DNA of 64,000 nt, taken from contig DIBV01000017.1 of the NCBI GenBank assembly GCA_002415085.1, forward strand, positions 423,818-487,817, given 5' to 3'. Source of the stretch: Arsukibacterium sp. UBA5043 (lineage in GTDB: Bacteria; Pseudomonadota; Gammaproteobacteria; Enterobacterales; Alteromonadaceae). Below the pieces are notes generated by a model. It was not told where the DNA came from and ran no database searches. It saw nothing but the letters and a program-made list of their open reading frames with translations. Both the position numbers and the translations under genes were made by a program. Below, piece by piece: positions 47,401-55,263 of this stretch (position 1 is its first letter; the number at the start of each line of letters is the position of its first letter).

Positions 47401-47749
47401 CAGCCAATAAAGCGATAACCTCGGCGTTGTGCCAGCTGTTTTCATCCTCACTGCGCAGAATATTGCGCATTGTCATATTGGTGGGGGTGGCTCCATCAAC
47501 GTTGAATTTACGCTGATTACCCACTACCCAAAGCAGCTCGGTATGATTTTTACTGCGGATCCAATGACAGGCCACAGCGGTATTGCGCCGTGCCGACTTT
47601 TTTAACAGCTTGCGCAGTACATCAAGCCCCTGCAAAGTGATTGGCGTTTGCCAGGTTCTGTCACCACGCCGTTCAGCGAACTGATCGATGATCCGACGTG
47701 TTTCAATAAGGGCATTTTTCGAGCACTGCGACACCAGCATAATGTTCAT
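44417..47749 (-). CDS. cas3: Cas2-3 fusion nuclease-helicase (type I-F)
   Basis: This 1110-residue protein has an N-terminal Cas2-like part (MNIMLVSQCSKNALIETRRI, residues 1-95). An HD nuclease follows (GIAGLFHDFGKANF, His123-Asp124). Its superfamily 2 helicase has STGKGKTFA (about 426), the DExD-type VLDEPDDFD (about 588), FSSATLPP and QLAGRIQRHR. Each catalytic set is intact. It degrades target DNA and, with Cas1, acquires spacers. It overlaps cas1 by four bases. The Cas2 fusion is diagnostic of type I-F. Confidence 0.96.
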   Translation of the reverse strand: MNIMLVSQCSKNALIETRRIIDQFAERRGDRTWQTPITLQGLDVLRKLLKKSARRNTAVACHWIRSKNHTELLWVVGNQRKFNVDGATPTNMTMRNILRSEDENSWHNAEVIALLAGIAGLFHDFGKANFLFQQKINPKVKAPGYEPYRHEWVSLRLFQAFSTGKTDKQWLTELANITAEFEQHVLVKLHKDMPEQRLLEPFSGLAPVARLVAWLIVSHHRLPVFSPKNSNTSPSLNSAADWLSDDFDVLWNSVNSAESCEQQRREQNWFFEYGTPLLSATWRQKAGEIAARALNCGRLFERDWFEQRFTSHTARMALMLADHYYSAQEPKIKWQDASYKAFANSDRKTKALKQKLDEHNIGVSHNAYLLARSLPTLRNTLPAITRHKGFKQRAKLDKFRWQDKAYDLACSVREKSVAQGFFGINMASTGKGKTFANARIMYGLADEKLGCRFSVALGLRTLTLQTGDALKERLHLTDDDLAVLIGSAAVQQLHDISKQTLQAELDVSNSATGSESLADPIAEHLYVSYEGSLYDGRLKNWLNNSPKLNQLVSAPVLVSTIDHLMPATEGVRGGKQIAPMLRLLTADLVLDEPDDFDTADLPALCRLVNWAGMLGARVLFSSATLPPVLVCALFEAYRSGREHFNAVNADGRSQLPVICAWFDEFTAVKAECADKKQLMQQHTLFVEKRVKALATQPVLRKASLLGVTVSSKNPDLIISQLASLIQQSICQLHRQHHQVAPTGQKVSIGLVRMANINPMVAVAKQLLQMAVPVDCHIHYCVYHSQYPLAVRSAIEQKLDAALTRYNSSALWQQAEISRALAQYPQGNHLFVVLATSVAEVGRDHDYDWAIAEPSSMRSLIQLAGRIQRHRQQPANSDNLLILSQNFRALKASTDRFGKLKPAYCQPGFERDDLRLDSHDLKEILPEESFLAINALPRITQPSLLPSKILSSLVLFEHFSLFQNLLPQPDMPLHKNVVWPPDYAARWWQHDATWSAELQRRKPFRKSSPDEPYCLMLSEEDDEPVFTRINDAFWPLEYIEAENFVTESWQPTQGNHAWFTLDALSVYQQRAEQMGLTLEEVSKQFGEIRLRVKQNAEKWHYHPVLGIFQNL

Positions 47750-48723
47750 AGTTCGCCACCATGCAGTGCAGCGATACCTTTTAGGCTGTCGATGATGAAA
47801 TCCAGCGCTTCGGCTTGTTGAAAGTTAGTGATACAGCTTTGCCGGAACTCCTGATCGTCATCACCGTTCATCGCACTGATAAAAGCTTGTGGCAGCACCA
47901 ACGCATCTTTAATCAGATCTGCGGCATCAAATACCAAACCGCCACGGCGGGTTTTACCATGTAGTACCGAAAAGCCATGCGGTAAACCTAAAACCCAGGT
48001 AGCAGTTGCTCCCAAGCCATAGGCTAAATAGTTACCGTGATCTAAAAAGCGATTAGCAGGATCAATACCACTGCCCCCTTTGGCACGGGTAAAGCTTTCG
48101 TCATGCGCTAAGGTATTACAGGCAATTTTATACAGTAACTTGGTCAATCGAGCTTCGGCCAACATAAGTGGCTGGGTGCCGACAGCTGCATCAACATCTT
48201 GTTTAAAGCGTGATAGTGCTGAATCTAATCGGCTTTCATTGATCACAAAGCCATTATCGATAAACGACCTATTTCTAAGCCAGTGCTTCAACGTGAAATC
48301 AATTCTGAACTGCTGAATGGCTTTAGCTGCCTGCAACCTTTTGTTGTCGTCAGGCCAAAAATTCAACCATTGTTGCAAATATTCGCAGGGCCGGTACTCA
48401 CTTTGCGGATTAAACCAAGCCACTTCAACTTCAACATCATTTACGCTGAATAATGGCGTGCCACCACCTCCGCAGAATCCAACTAAAACACCTGCCCGAG
48501 CCAATTCCCGCATTGCAGCCTGAGTTACAGAAGTACCTGTTCCCAGTAATAAACATGTCGTATTGGCAATAGGAATATTCCAATACAGCGACTGCTTACC
48601 TTCATCCGTTACATATTCAACCCGGCCTCCTTTAACCAGCACACGACAGTGCTGCAGGTAATACATATTCGCCCGTTTGGAATGCAAAATGCTTTTTAAA
48701 TCTGATGGCGAGAAATCATCCAT
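47746..48723 (-). CDS. cas1: Cas1f, spacer integrase
   Basis: This 325-residue type I-F Cas1 opens DDFSPSDLKSILHSKRANMY. The active-site set is visible: LAEARLTKLLYKIACNT (Glu), GLPHGFSVLHGKTRRGGLVF (His) and FDAADLIKDALVLPQA (Asp residues). It is first in the cas operon and works with Cas2-3. The promoter lies in 48724-49034, shared with the divergent WYL regulator. Confidence 0.96.
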   Translation of the reverse strand: MDDFSPSDLKSILHSKRANMYYLQHCRVLVKGGRVEYVTDEGKQSLYWNIPIANTTCLLLGTGTSVTQAAMRELARAGVLVGFCGGGGTPLFSVNDVEVEVAWFNPQSEYRPCEYLQQWLNFWPDDNKRLQAAKAIQQFRIDFTLKHWLRNRSFIDNGFVINESRLDSALSRFKQDVDAAVGTQPLMLAEARLTKLLYKIACNTLAHDESFTRAKGGSGIDPANRFLDHGNYLAYGLGATATWVLGLPHGFSVLHGKTRRGGLVFDAADLIKDALVLPQAFISAMNGDDDQEFRQSCITNFQQAEALDFIIDSLKGIAALHGGEL

Positions 48724-49034
48724 AATAAAACTCCATTTAATTCATTCCACTTTACGCAAATTTCCCTAATTAGCAACATTTGCTGAATGAAGCATCCTTG
48801 CCAGCTTGTCCTTATTACATCCTGTTGGCCACTTCCTGCAACCTTGTCCATTTACTATGTCACTAACCGCGACATGTCATCCCTTGCAACACATCTTAGG
48901 GAGTTTCTAAAATCACGCCATACTGTGCAGATGCTCAGTGTATGTTTTTCAGGCAGGTTATTTTTTAAATAACAAAACAGGATGTAAATAAGTACTGAAA
49001 TAACATAAATTGCACTACAGGTACTTATTAGCAT
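48724..49034. promoter_or_regulatory. Divergent cas / WYL-regulator promoter region with inverted repeats
   Basis: Two perfect inverted repeats are seen. TTACATCCTGTT (48815-48826) pairs with AACAGGATGTAA (48976-48987). AATAAGTAC (48987-48995) pairs with GTACTTATT (49021-49029), just before the regulator ATG at 49035. The second looks like an autoregulatory operator, with 25 bases between arms. The first brackets about 150 bases and could loop. No RNA or gene was seen in the 311 bases. Confidence 0.6.
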
Positions 49035-49934
49035 ATGAACGATTTAATGACAGGTAATAACAATTTGGCAAACACAACAATTGGCTGGCCCATTCGCTGG
49101 GAGCTATTAATGCGTTACCGGCTAATCGAAATTGTCGCGCTTTGGGAAGGCCGGCTGACTACTAACCATTTATGCAACAGCTTTGGTATTGCCCGCCAGC
49201 AGGCATCGAAAGATATTAATGGCTATTTACGTGAAATAGCACCGGGCAACCTGGAGTATGACGGTAAATTAAAAGGCTATAAACCCTCTGCTACTTTTAC
49301 CCCCAAAGTGACTAGCGGCCTGGCCGATGAATACCTGCACGCGCTTGCCAGTACCAAAGACTTTGCTCACACCTTTAGCCAACTCGATTTGGGTTTTGCC
49401 CATACCGAAATGCTGACATCGCCACTACGCCAGGTAAACCCGGACATTCTGCGCACACTGGTACAAGCGGCGCGCGATGGCAAAAAAATCGATATGGGCT
49501 ATGTATCGCTGACATCACCCGATGAAGAAAGCCGCATTATTGCCCCGCACACCCTGGTTTGCACGCCACTGCGCTGGCATGTGCGTGCTTACTGCGAAAA
49601 GAACCGCGATTTTCGGGATTTTGTACTGAGCCGTTTTCGCGGCATAAATGGCCTTGAAGGCGATGCCGATATGACCAAAGTGCAAGATACGCGCTGGCAC
49701 AGCAAAGTGGATATCGTGCTGGTACCTGATTCGCGCTTGTCTGGCTACCAACAGGCCATTATTGCCGAAGATTACAATATGACAGAGGGCAAGCGGGTTA
49801 TTTCAGTGCGCTCTGCACTGGTGCCCTATGCGGTGCAGGCATTAAACCTGGACCTGGCCAAAATAGAAGCGCGCCCGGAGGCGCAGCAGATTATGGTGGC
49901 GAACCTGGAGGAAGTGAAACGGCATGCGTTTTGA
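49035..49934 (+). CDS. CapW/BrxR-like WYL-domain transcriptional regulator
   Basis: This 299-residue protein has an N-terminal winged helix (RLIEIVALWEGRLTTNHLCN, FGIARQQASKDINGYLREIA). A WYL domain follows near 130-215 (IIAPHTLVCTPLRWHVRAYC, then DFRDFVLSRFRGI), with a C-terminal WCX-like part (IEARPEAQQIMVANLEEVKR). CapW and BrxR proteins have this layout and repress CBASS, BREX and other defence operons until damage or phage signals arrive. It is divergent from cas1, with inverted repeats in the promoter. It may control the cas operon. That role is inferred. Confidence 0.85.
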   Translation: MNDLMTGNNNLANTTIGWPIRWELLMRYRLIEIVALWEGRLTTNHLCNSFGIARQQASKDINGYLREIAPGNLEYDGKLKGYKPSATFTPKVTSGLADEYLHALASTKDFAHTFSQLDLGFAHTEMLTSPLRQVNPDILRTLVQAARDGKKIDMGYVSLTSPDEESRIIAPHTLVCTPLRWHVRAYCEKNRDFRDFVLSRFRGINGLEGDADMTKVQDTRWHSKVDIVLVPDSRLSGYQQAIIAEDYNMTEGKRVISVRSALVPYAVQALNLDLAKIEARPEAQQIMVANLEEVKRHAF

Positions 49935-50056
49935 GTTTAACCTGTAACTTAAACCTGTAACGTAAGCGTACAGGTTGATTTGCGACCAACGCATTAATGC
50001 TTTTCATCGCGTGGCCGACAACTTAAGCTCAGGGTGTGGAATCAGGAGCCTAAATC

Positions 50057-50335
50057 ATGAGTCAGAATAATCAGCATGTCGTTACCGAGCAACAAACCAA
50101 TGAACTGCGTTATTTACACAAAGTGATGCAGGCCATCGACATTTTAGGCGAGCAGCCAACCCTGCATGTGGTTGCTTATGGCAGAGTGTGGCGTTATGCC
50201 GATTTACTTAAAACAGCAGTAAGCTATGCGCATTTAGCCGAAATGCACGGCTATGACACAACGCCGTTTAAGCAATGGTTCAACCGCGATGTAGCGCTGT
50301 TTCAACTCCACGGCGTAGAACTGAGAGTAAGTTAA
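50057..50335 (+). CDS. Small uncharacterised protein
   Basis: This 92-residue protein (MSQNNQHVVTEQQTNELRYL) follows the WYL regulator by 122 bases on the same strand and is the last gene of the island. It is mostly helical, with no signal peptide or cysteine motif. AGGAG lies upstream of the ATG (AGGAGCCTAAATC). No family was recognised. It could be an anti-regulator or an accessory of the CRISPR locus, but nothing in the sequence shows this. Confidence 0.5.
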   Translation: MSQNNQHVVTEQQTNELRYLHKVMQAIDILGEQPTLHVVAYGRVWRYADLLKTAVSYAHLAEMHGYDTTPFKQWFNRDVALFQLHGVELRVS

Positions 50336-50546
50336 CAGCCTGCCTGATTTGTCGGCGTCATTGAAATAGTCGGGCACACTGACGCGTGCCCGCCGTCAGT
50401 AATTTGACTATAGTCTGATTGATTTGGTGGGCGACTGGCGCACACCATTTGTTAATAAATCTAAGCAATTATTTTTGCACTGCCGCTAGTACTATAGATA
50501 GCACCGCAGCAATAAATTATCACCGTTAAGGCCTGATACACCTGAA

Positions 50547-50561
50547 CTGCTGGGGCAGCCA
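50547..50561 (+). repeat. attR core (15-bp direct repeat)
   Basis: CTGCTGGGGCAGCCA is an exact copy of the tRNA-Arg end at 25390-25404. It lies 14 bases before the stop codon of the first flgO-like gene, so the island ends without damaging that gene. Confidence 0.8.
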
Positions 50562-50575
50562 TCTTAGCTTGCCGC

Positions 50576-51229
50576 TTAGCCAAAAGGTGCGGTTGCCAAC
50601 ACAAACTGCGGGATCAACTGGCTGGCACTGGCCAGTACTGTTTTACTTTTTAAGTCCATTATCCGTACATTTACCTGCGCACCACGGTGGCTATGTTGCA
50701 CTGTGCCGCTAAGGACATAATCAATTTGCTGATGTGCTGCGACCCGGCCGGCACGGTTACTAAATACCGTATCGCCATCAGCCGTTAGTGTGATGCCGCC
50801 GGTCAGTTTATGATCAACCATGGTAACGCCATAACGAGGCATTTGCTGTAAAAAGCGCTCAGCCAGCGCGTTGCCAAGTGGCTGCAAGGTATCACGCGCT
50901 GGTGTTAAATCAGCAAAGCCTGCCACCGCTATCCGGTAGTCAGTGAGCGACGTGGTGCTATTCTGATAAAGCTGCATCGCCAGCTGAGCCACATAGTCAT
51001 CCAGCTGCTTATGACTGGCGTAGAGCCGGTTGCTTGCAGGATAGGTTGCCAGAGCAGAGTCGGGTTCGGCTTGCTGGTTATTGGCGACGGGTTCAGCAAT
51101 GATATAGGAGGTTGCCAGAGGCGAGTGTTGACTGTGCTGAGGGTTATTTTGGGTAAAAGGTAACATGCTGCAGCCGCTTAGACTTAAAACAGCGGCGCAA
51201 ATGGCGATTAGGAAGCATTTTTTTAACAT
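50576..51229 (-). CDS. FlgO-family outer-membrane lipoprotein (copy 3 of 3)
   Basis: This 217-residue lipoprotein has the lipobox LSLSGCSMLP. The FlgO core is present: DDYVAQLAMQLYQNSTTS, RIAVAGFADLTPARDTLQPL and QIDYVLSGTVQHSHRGAQVN. FlgO acts with FlgP and FlgT at the outer-membrane base of polar flagella. It is the last gene of a three-member array of paralogues. A 95-base gap separates it from copy 2. It ends just next to the island attR. Which copy is the true FlgO is not clear. Confidence 0.8.
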   Translation of the reverse strand: MLKKCFLIAICAAVLSLSGCSMLPFTQNNPQHSQHSPLATSYIIAEPVANNQQAEPDSALATYPASNRLYASHKQLDDYVAQLAMQLYQNSTTSLTDYRIAVAGFADLTPARDTLQPLGNALAERFLQQMPRYGVTMVDHKLTGGITLTADGDTVFSNRAGRVAAHQQIDYVLSGTVQHSHRGAQVNVRIMDLKSKTVLASASQLIPQFVLATAPFG

Positions 51230-51324
51230 GGTAAGCCCGATATACTGAACATCTGTATCAGTATATCGGCGCCAGCGCTAAGTTCTTTAGAACAAACCTG
51301 GTTAAATCAGCATTAGTTATTCAG

Positions 51325-51984
51325 CTACTTAATCCGCATAACCTGCTCGCCCTGACGAGAGATCACGGCCTGGACAATATGCCTTGGGATAAAGGTACGC
51401 GCAGCAGAAACCACCCTTTTATTGTCAATTTGAACCAGGCGGGCATTAACCAGCACCCCTTGCTGATGGGTGGTTAAAGTGCCGGTAACCACGTAGCGAA
51501 TGGCCACTTCGTCTGATAACTCTTCAAAATTGCGGCTAAGGACAAAATCACCGCTTTCTGTCACCCGGATGTAGTCTGTTACTTTGTAATCCAGTACCGG
51601 CACACCAAATTTATGTAAATCGTAAATCATCGCTTCGCTTAAATGATTACTGAACACCGTGCCCTGATCCAGCGCAGAATCGACATAACTGAAATCGGTA
51701 ACCCCCAGCTGGCTGTCACTGTCCAGCTTGTGCTGCAGCGCCATAAGCTCGTGAACTAAATTGCGCACGTAATCATTTACTGTCAGCAGAGGTTGCTGCG
51801 CAGCACTATGATAATCATTGCTGGCGGGTGCCGCTGAGCTTTGCATCTGAGCTATCCGCTGCGCTCTGTCAACAGATTGATCATCTGTCTGGCCTTCAAC
51901 GCGAATGGTCCGCTCAGGTGCTATACAGCCGCTAAGCAGTGCTACTATTGCTGCTACTATCGCTAAAGTGGTTAAGCGCTTCAT
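51325..51984 (-). CDS. FlgO-family outer-membrane lipoprotein (copy 2 of 3)
   Basis: This 219-residue lipoprotein has signal peptide MKRLTTLAIVAAIVALLSGC with Cys at residue 20. It contains NDYVRNLVHELMALQHKLDS, then AIRYVVTGTLTTHQQGVLVN and ARLVQIDNKRVVSAART, aligned with the other copies. It overlaps copy 1 by four bases (ATGA), so they are co-translated. Confidence 0.8.
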   Translation of the reverse strand: MKRLTTLAIVAAIVALLSGCIAPERTIRVEGQTDDQSVDRAQRIAQMQSSAAPASNDYHSAAQQPLLTVNDYVRNLVHELMALQHKLDSDSQLGVTDFSYVDSALDQGTVFSNHLSEAMIYDLHKFGVPVLDYKVTDYIRVTESGDFVLSRNFEELSDEVAIRYVVTGTLTTHQQGVLVNARLVQIDNKRVVSAARTFIPRHIVQAVISRQGEQVMRIK

Positions 51985-52604
51985 TTATTATCTCCTGCCG
52001 GACTTTGCCGATAAAACATGGCACCGCGCTTATTCACTTGCTGGGTGCTCCACAATACATTTGCCGGAATATAATCAGTAACGGCAGCCAAGACTTGTTT
52101 AGATGGAATATGAATAAGACGTGCATTTACAATAATGGCATCTTGTTGCCGCGTATAAGTTCCGGTAAGCAAGGTGTTGGCATTGCCTTTACGGTTTATA
52201 TCGCTCAGCTGGCGGCTGAGCGCCTGTTCGTAATCGCCAGCCATTACCACTTCGTTGCTTAACCGGTATTCGTATACCGCATAGCCAAACTGGCGACTAT
52301 GTGCCAGCATGCTTTCGCTTAGTTGGTTAGCAAAGTCTCGTTGCTCACTATTGGCATCCTGCAGGCTAAGTGCCGTTGCCGGCAAAAAGCTGCTGACGGC
52401 AATTTGCGGCCGGTTGAGCCACAGCGGACTATCATCTAACTGGGCAAATAATTGCCTGGCTAAGCGCTCTGTATAAAAACCAAATGGTTGCTGGCTCAGC
52501 TCGGTTTCCGTTGTTTTAGTTGTAGCCGGAACCACCGGACTAACGCATCCGCTTAGCAGCACAGCCGCTAGCAGGGTCGCCACCACTAACAATAGCCACT
52601 TCAT
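51981..52604 (-). CDS. FlgO-family outer-membrane lipoprotein (copy 1 of 3)
   Basis: This is a 207-residue lipoprotein with signal MKWLLLVVATLLAAVLLSGC. The FlgO-like core is PFGFYTERLARQLFAQLDDS, then TLLTGTYTRQQDAIIVNARL and IPSKQVLAAVTDYIP. The start at 52602-52604 has GAGGTGG upstream and puts the signal peptide at the N-terminus; the frame extends ten codons further. First of the three genes. Confidence 0.8.
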   Translation of the reverse strand: MKWLLLVVATLLAAVLLSGCVSPVVPATTKTTETELSQQPFGFYTERLARQLFAQLDDSPLWLNRPQIAVSSFLPATALSLQDANSEQRDFANQLSESMLAHSRQFGYAVYEYRLSNEVVMAGDYEQALSRQLSDINRKGNANTLLTGTYTRQQDAIIVNARLIHIPSKQVLAAVTDYIPANVLWSTQQVNKRGAMFYRQSPAGDNK

Positions 52605-52685
52605 ATCCACCTCATGTTTACAGCCTGAATGCATTTAACAGTTAAAAGCAAGATCCAGGCCATAAAGTTAATGATGAATATGCCA

Positions 52686-53519
52686 TTAAATCGCCACTGG
52701 CGCCTTAATATGCGGATGCGCCTGATAGTTCTCTAACGTAAAATCATCAATAGTAAACCCAAAAATATCGGTAACCTCAGGGTTAAGCCGCATGGTTGGC
52801 ATGGGATAGGGATCACGACCAAGCTGAGTATTGACCTGCTCTAAATGGTTTGAATATAAATGAGCATCACCAAAGGTATGGATAAAATCGCCAGGCTTAA
52901 GACCACAAACCTGCGCCACCATTAATGTTAGCAGGGCATAACTGGCAATATTAAACGGCACGCCCAGGAAAATATCCGCGCTACGTTGATATAACTGGCA
53001 GGATAAACGGCCATCATTAACGTAAAACTGAAATAAGGTATGGCACGGTGGTAATGCCTGCTTGCCCATGGCTGCATTTTGTTTTGGGGAGTATTGGGTG
53101 TCGGGCAACACTGCCGGGTTCCAGGCACTGACAATTAACCTGCGCGAGTCGGGCGTGCGTTTAATATCACTGATAACCTGACTTATCTGATCAATGACCT
53201 GACCTTCATGGCTGGTCCAGCTTCGCCACTGCGCGCCATACACCGGGCCAAGTTCACCGCTTTCAGTAGCCCACTCGTTCCAGATGGATACCCCATTGTC
53301 CTGCAGATAACCAATATTGGTCTCACCTTTTAAAAACCACAGTAACTCATGAATAATTGAGCGCAAATGACATTTTTTGGTGGTAATTAACGGAAAGCCC
53401 TGCTGTAAATCAAAGCGCATCTGGTAGCCAAACACACTGATGGTACCCGTTCCGGTGCGGTCCGTTTTTTTATGGCCGTGCTCCAGCACATGACGCATTA
53501 AATCAAGGTATTGTTTCAT
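52686..53519 (-). CDS. thyA: Thymidylate synthase ThyA
   Basis: This 277-residue enzyme methylates dUMP to dTMP with methylenetetrahydrofolate. [20 protein letters not shown] opens it and [18 protein letters not shown] is the folate/dUMP region. [12 protein letters not shown] holds the nucleophilic Cys. The start at ATG 53517-53519 overlaps the lgt stop by four bases. The frame extends 29 codons into lgt, but that part matches no ThyA. Confidence 0.96.
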   Translation of the reverse strand: MKQYLDLMRHVLEHGHKKTDRTGTGTISVFGYQMRFDLQQGFPLITTKKCHLRSIIHELLWFLKGETNIGYLQDNGVSIWNEWATESGELGPVYGAQWRSWTSHEGQVIDQISQVISDIKRTPDSRRLIVSAWNPAVLPDTQYSPKQNAAMGKQALPPCHTLFQFYVNDGRLSCQLYQRSADIFLGVPFNIASYALLTLMVAQVCGLKPGDFIHTFGDAHLYSNHLEQVNTQLGRDPYPMPTMRLNPEVTDIFGFTIDDFTLENYQAHPHIKAPVAI

Positions 53520-54349
53520 TTGCTTCCCCGCGCTGTGGTTGCTGGCCGGCAATTCACGTAAATGATCAGGCCAAGGCCTGCTGCTATCATTGGCAGACAC
53601 AACCATTGGCCCATGGTTAAACCTGCGTCTGCCAGGTGACGAAGATGAGCATCAGGCTCACGGAAAAACTCCACGAAAAACCGGAATACCCCATAACCAA
53701 GCAAGAACACGCCACCAAGGGTGCCAGTTGCCGGTTTTAAGCGCCGCACCAGCATGATAATAATAAATAGCAGAATACCTTCTAATGCCACGTGATACAG
53801 CTGAGAGGGATGACGTGGCATGGCGCCGGCGTTTGGGAAGACCATCGCCCAGGGCACATCAGTGGTTCGGCCCCACAACTCAGCGTTAATAAAATTCCCC
53901 AACCGGCCAGCCGCCAGACCAAGAGGGATTAGTGGCGCCACAAAATCCCCCAGTTCCAGATAAGATTTGTGATAGCGTCTGGCAAACCAGGCCATTGCCA
54001 GCAGCACTCCCAGCAGGCCACCGTGAAATGACATGCCCCCTTCCCAGGTTTTAAACAGATATAAAGGTTCTGCCAGCAGTTGTTCAAAATTATAAAAAAA
54101 TACATAGCCAAAGCGGCCACCGACAATAACACCGAGGAAGCCATAGAAAAGGAGATCGCTGACTTGTTCTTTGGTCCAGCCTGAACCCGGTTTCGCTGCG
54201 GCACGGCTGGCTAACCAGTAGGCCAGACCAAACGCGACGGCATACATTACGCCGTACCAGTGAATATTTAATGGCCCATAGCCAAATAGCGGGCCAATTG
54301 ACACCAGCACCGGGTCTATATCAGGAAAATTAAGGTAGGAGCTTGTCAT
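53516..54349 (-). CDS. lgt: Prolipoprotein diacylglyceryl transferase
   Basis: This 277-residue inner-membrane enzyme has about seven membrane segments. The core Lgt signatures are [20 protein letters not shown] and [33 protein letters not shown] is also present. It adds diacylglycerol to lipobox cysteines. It is coupled to thyA, as in E. coli. It would serve the many lipoproteins of this region. Confidence 0.96.
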   Translation of the reverse strand: MTSSYLNFPDIDPVLVSIGPLFGYGPLNIHWYGVMYAVAFGLAYWLASRAAAKPGSGWTKEQVSDLLFYGFLGVIVGGRFGYVFFYNFEQLLAEPLYLFKTWEGGMSFHGGLLGVLLAMAWFARRYHKSYLELGDFVAPLIPLGLAAGRLGNFINAELWGRTTDVPWAMVFPNAGAMPRHPSQLYHVALEGILLFIIIMLVRRLKPATGTLGGVFLLGYGVFRFFVEFFREPDAHLRHLADAGLTMGQWLCLPMIAAGLGLIIYVNCRPATTARGSK

Positions 54350-54402
54350 TATTATCCTTTAAAAACATCATTATAAACCTGTTCACCACCAGATATGGCA
54401 GG

Positions 54403-55197
54403 CTAGCTAAATACCATTCTGGCCGCGACTATCATCAAAAAAACGCCGAACACCCGCTTAATGGTTAATACGGGTAAACGCTGTGTCATGGCAGCACCGA
54501 GCGTCGCCGTAAAAATGGAGGTTGAGACAATGCCAATTAGTGCCGGCAGGTAAATATAGCCAATAAAGCCATCAGTTAACCGGTAGTGCTGCCAGCCGGC
54601 GATAACATACCCCAGGGTGCCCATTACAGCAATAGCAATACCGCTTGCTGCGGCGCAACCAATAGCCCGGCGCATATCGACGGAAAAATAATTCAATACC
54701 GGTACCACTAACGCCCCGCCACCGATCCCAAGTAAACCTGATATGGCACCAAGCACGGCGGCAATCGCCCCCAGCACAGGCTTTGCCGGCAGCGCAGCAC
54801 GGCCGATGACACTGCGGGATCCCAGCATTCGTAGTGCCAGCAGAAAAACGGCAACGCCAAATATTATTCTCAAGGTTGCACCATCGATATGGTGTGCGAC
54901 CAGGCCAATCATACCTGCGCCAATGCCCGCGCCCAACATCACGGCACCCGCCAGCGCCCAGCTGACATTACTGCGTTTATGATGAGCGCGAATGGAGGAA
55001 CCCGAAGTGATAATAATAGAGGCTAAGGAAGTGGCGACAGCCACTACCATTACATTGTCGATACCAACAACACCCAGCACCGGCAGCAATACTACCAGCA
55101 CCGGCACAATAACCAGTCCGCCACCGATTCCTAATAATCCGGCCAGAAACCCGGCCAGACAACCTATAAGTGCAGAGATCAGAATAACTGTTAACAA
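54403..55197 (-). CDS. TauE/SafE-family sulfite exporter-like membrane protein
   Basis: This 264-residue integral membrane protein starts LTVILISALIGCLAGFLAGL and has two glycine-rich halves with GIGGGLVIVPVLVVLLPVLG and LLGIGGGALVVPVLNYFSVD. These are TauE/SafE family marks. About eight membrane segments fit an anion exporter. The start is TTG. It lies 53 bases upstream of lgt on the same strand and 66 after ptsP. The substrate is not known. Confidence 0.85.
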   Translation of the reverse strand: MLTVILISALIGCLAGFLAGLLGIGGGLVIVPVLVVLLPVLGVVGIDNVMVVAVATSLASIIITSGSSIRAHHKRSNVSWALAGAVMLGAGIGAGMIGLVAHHIDGATLRIIFGVAVFLLALRMLGSRSVIGRAALPAKPVLGAIAAVLGAISGLLGIGGGALVVPVLNYFSVDMRRAIGCAAASGIAIAVMGTLGYVIAGWQHYRLTDGFIGYIYLPALIGIVSTSIFTATLGAAMTQRLPVLTIKRVFGVFLMIVAARMVFS

Positions 55198-55263
55198 AGG
55201 ACGTCTCGATATTACTGCTGCTATGCCAGCCAGCGACTGGCATAGTAAATTAACTCAATTAAG

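Larger units (their letters stand above)
25405..50561. mobile_element. Genomic island at tRNA-Arg carrying defence genes and type I-F CRISPR-Cas
   Basis: The segment lies between two exact 15-bp copies of the tRNA-Arg 3' end. It contains a toxin-antitoxin pair, several nuclease genes, a methyltransferase, an FtsZ-fold protein and a complete CRISPR-Cas locus. No housekeeping or flagellar genes lie inside, while flagellar H-ring genes sit on both sides (flgT left, three flgO-like genes right). No integrase or transposase gene was found, so the island appears immobile or was mobilised in trans. An internal tRNA-end-like sequence at 27636-27656 hints at two successive insertions. Confidence 0.7.

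Noticed and set aside
53520..53606. N-terminal extension of ThyA to 53606
   Set aside because: It lies within lgt in another frame and has no resemblance to ThyA; ATG 53519 gives the family start.
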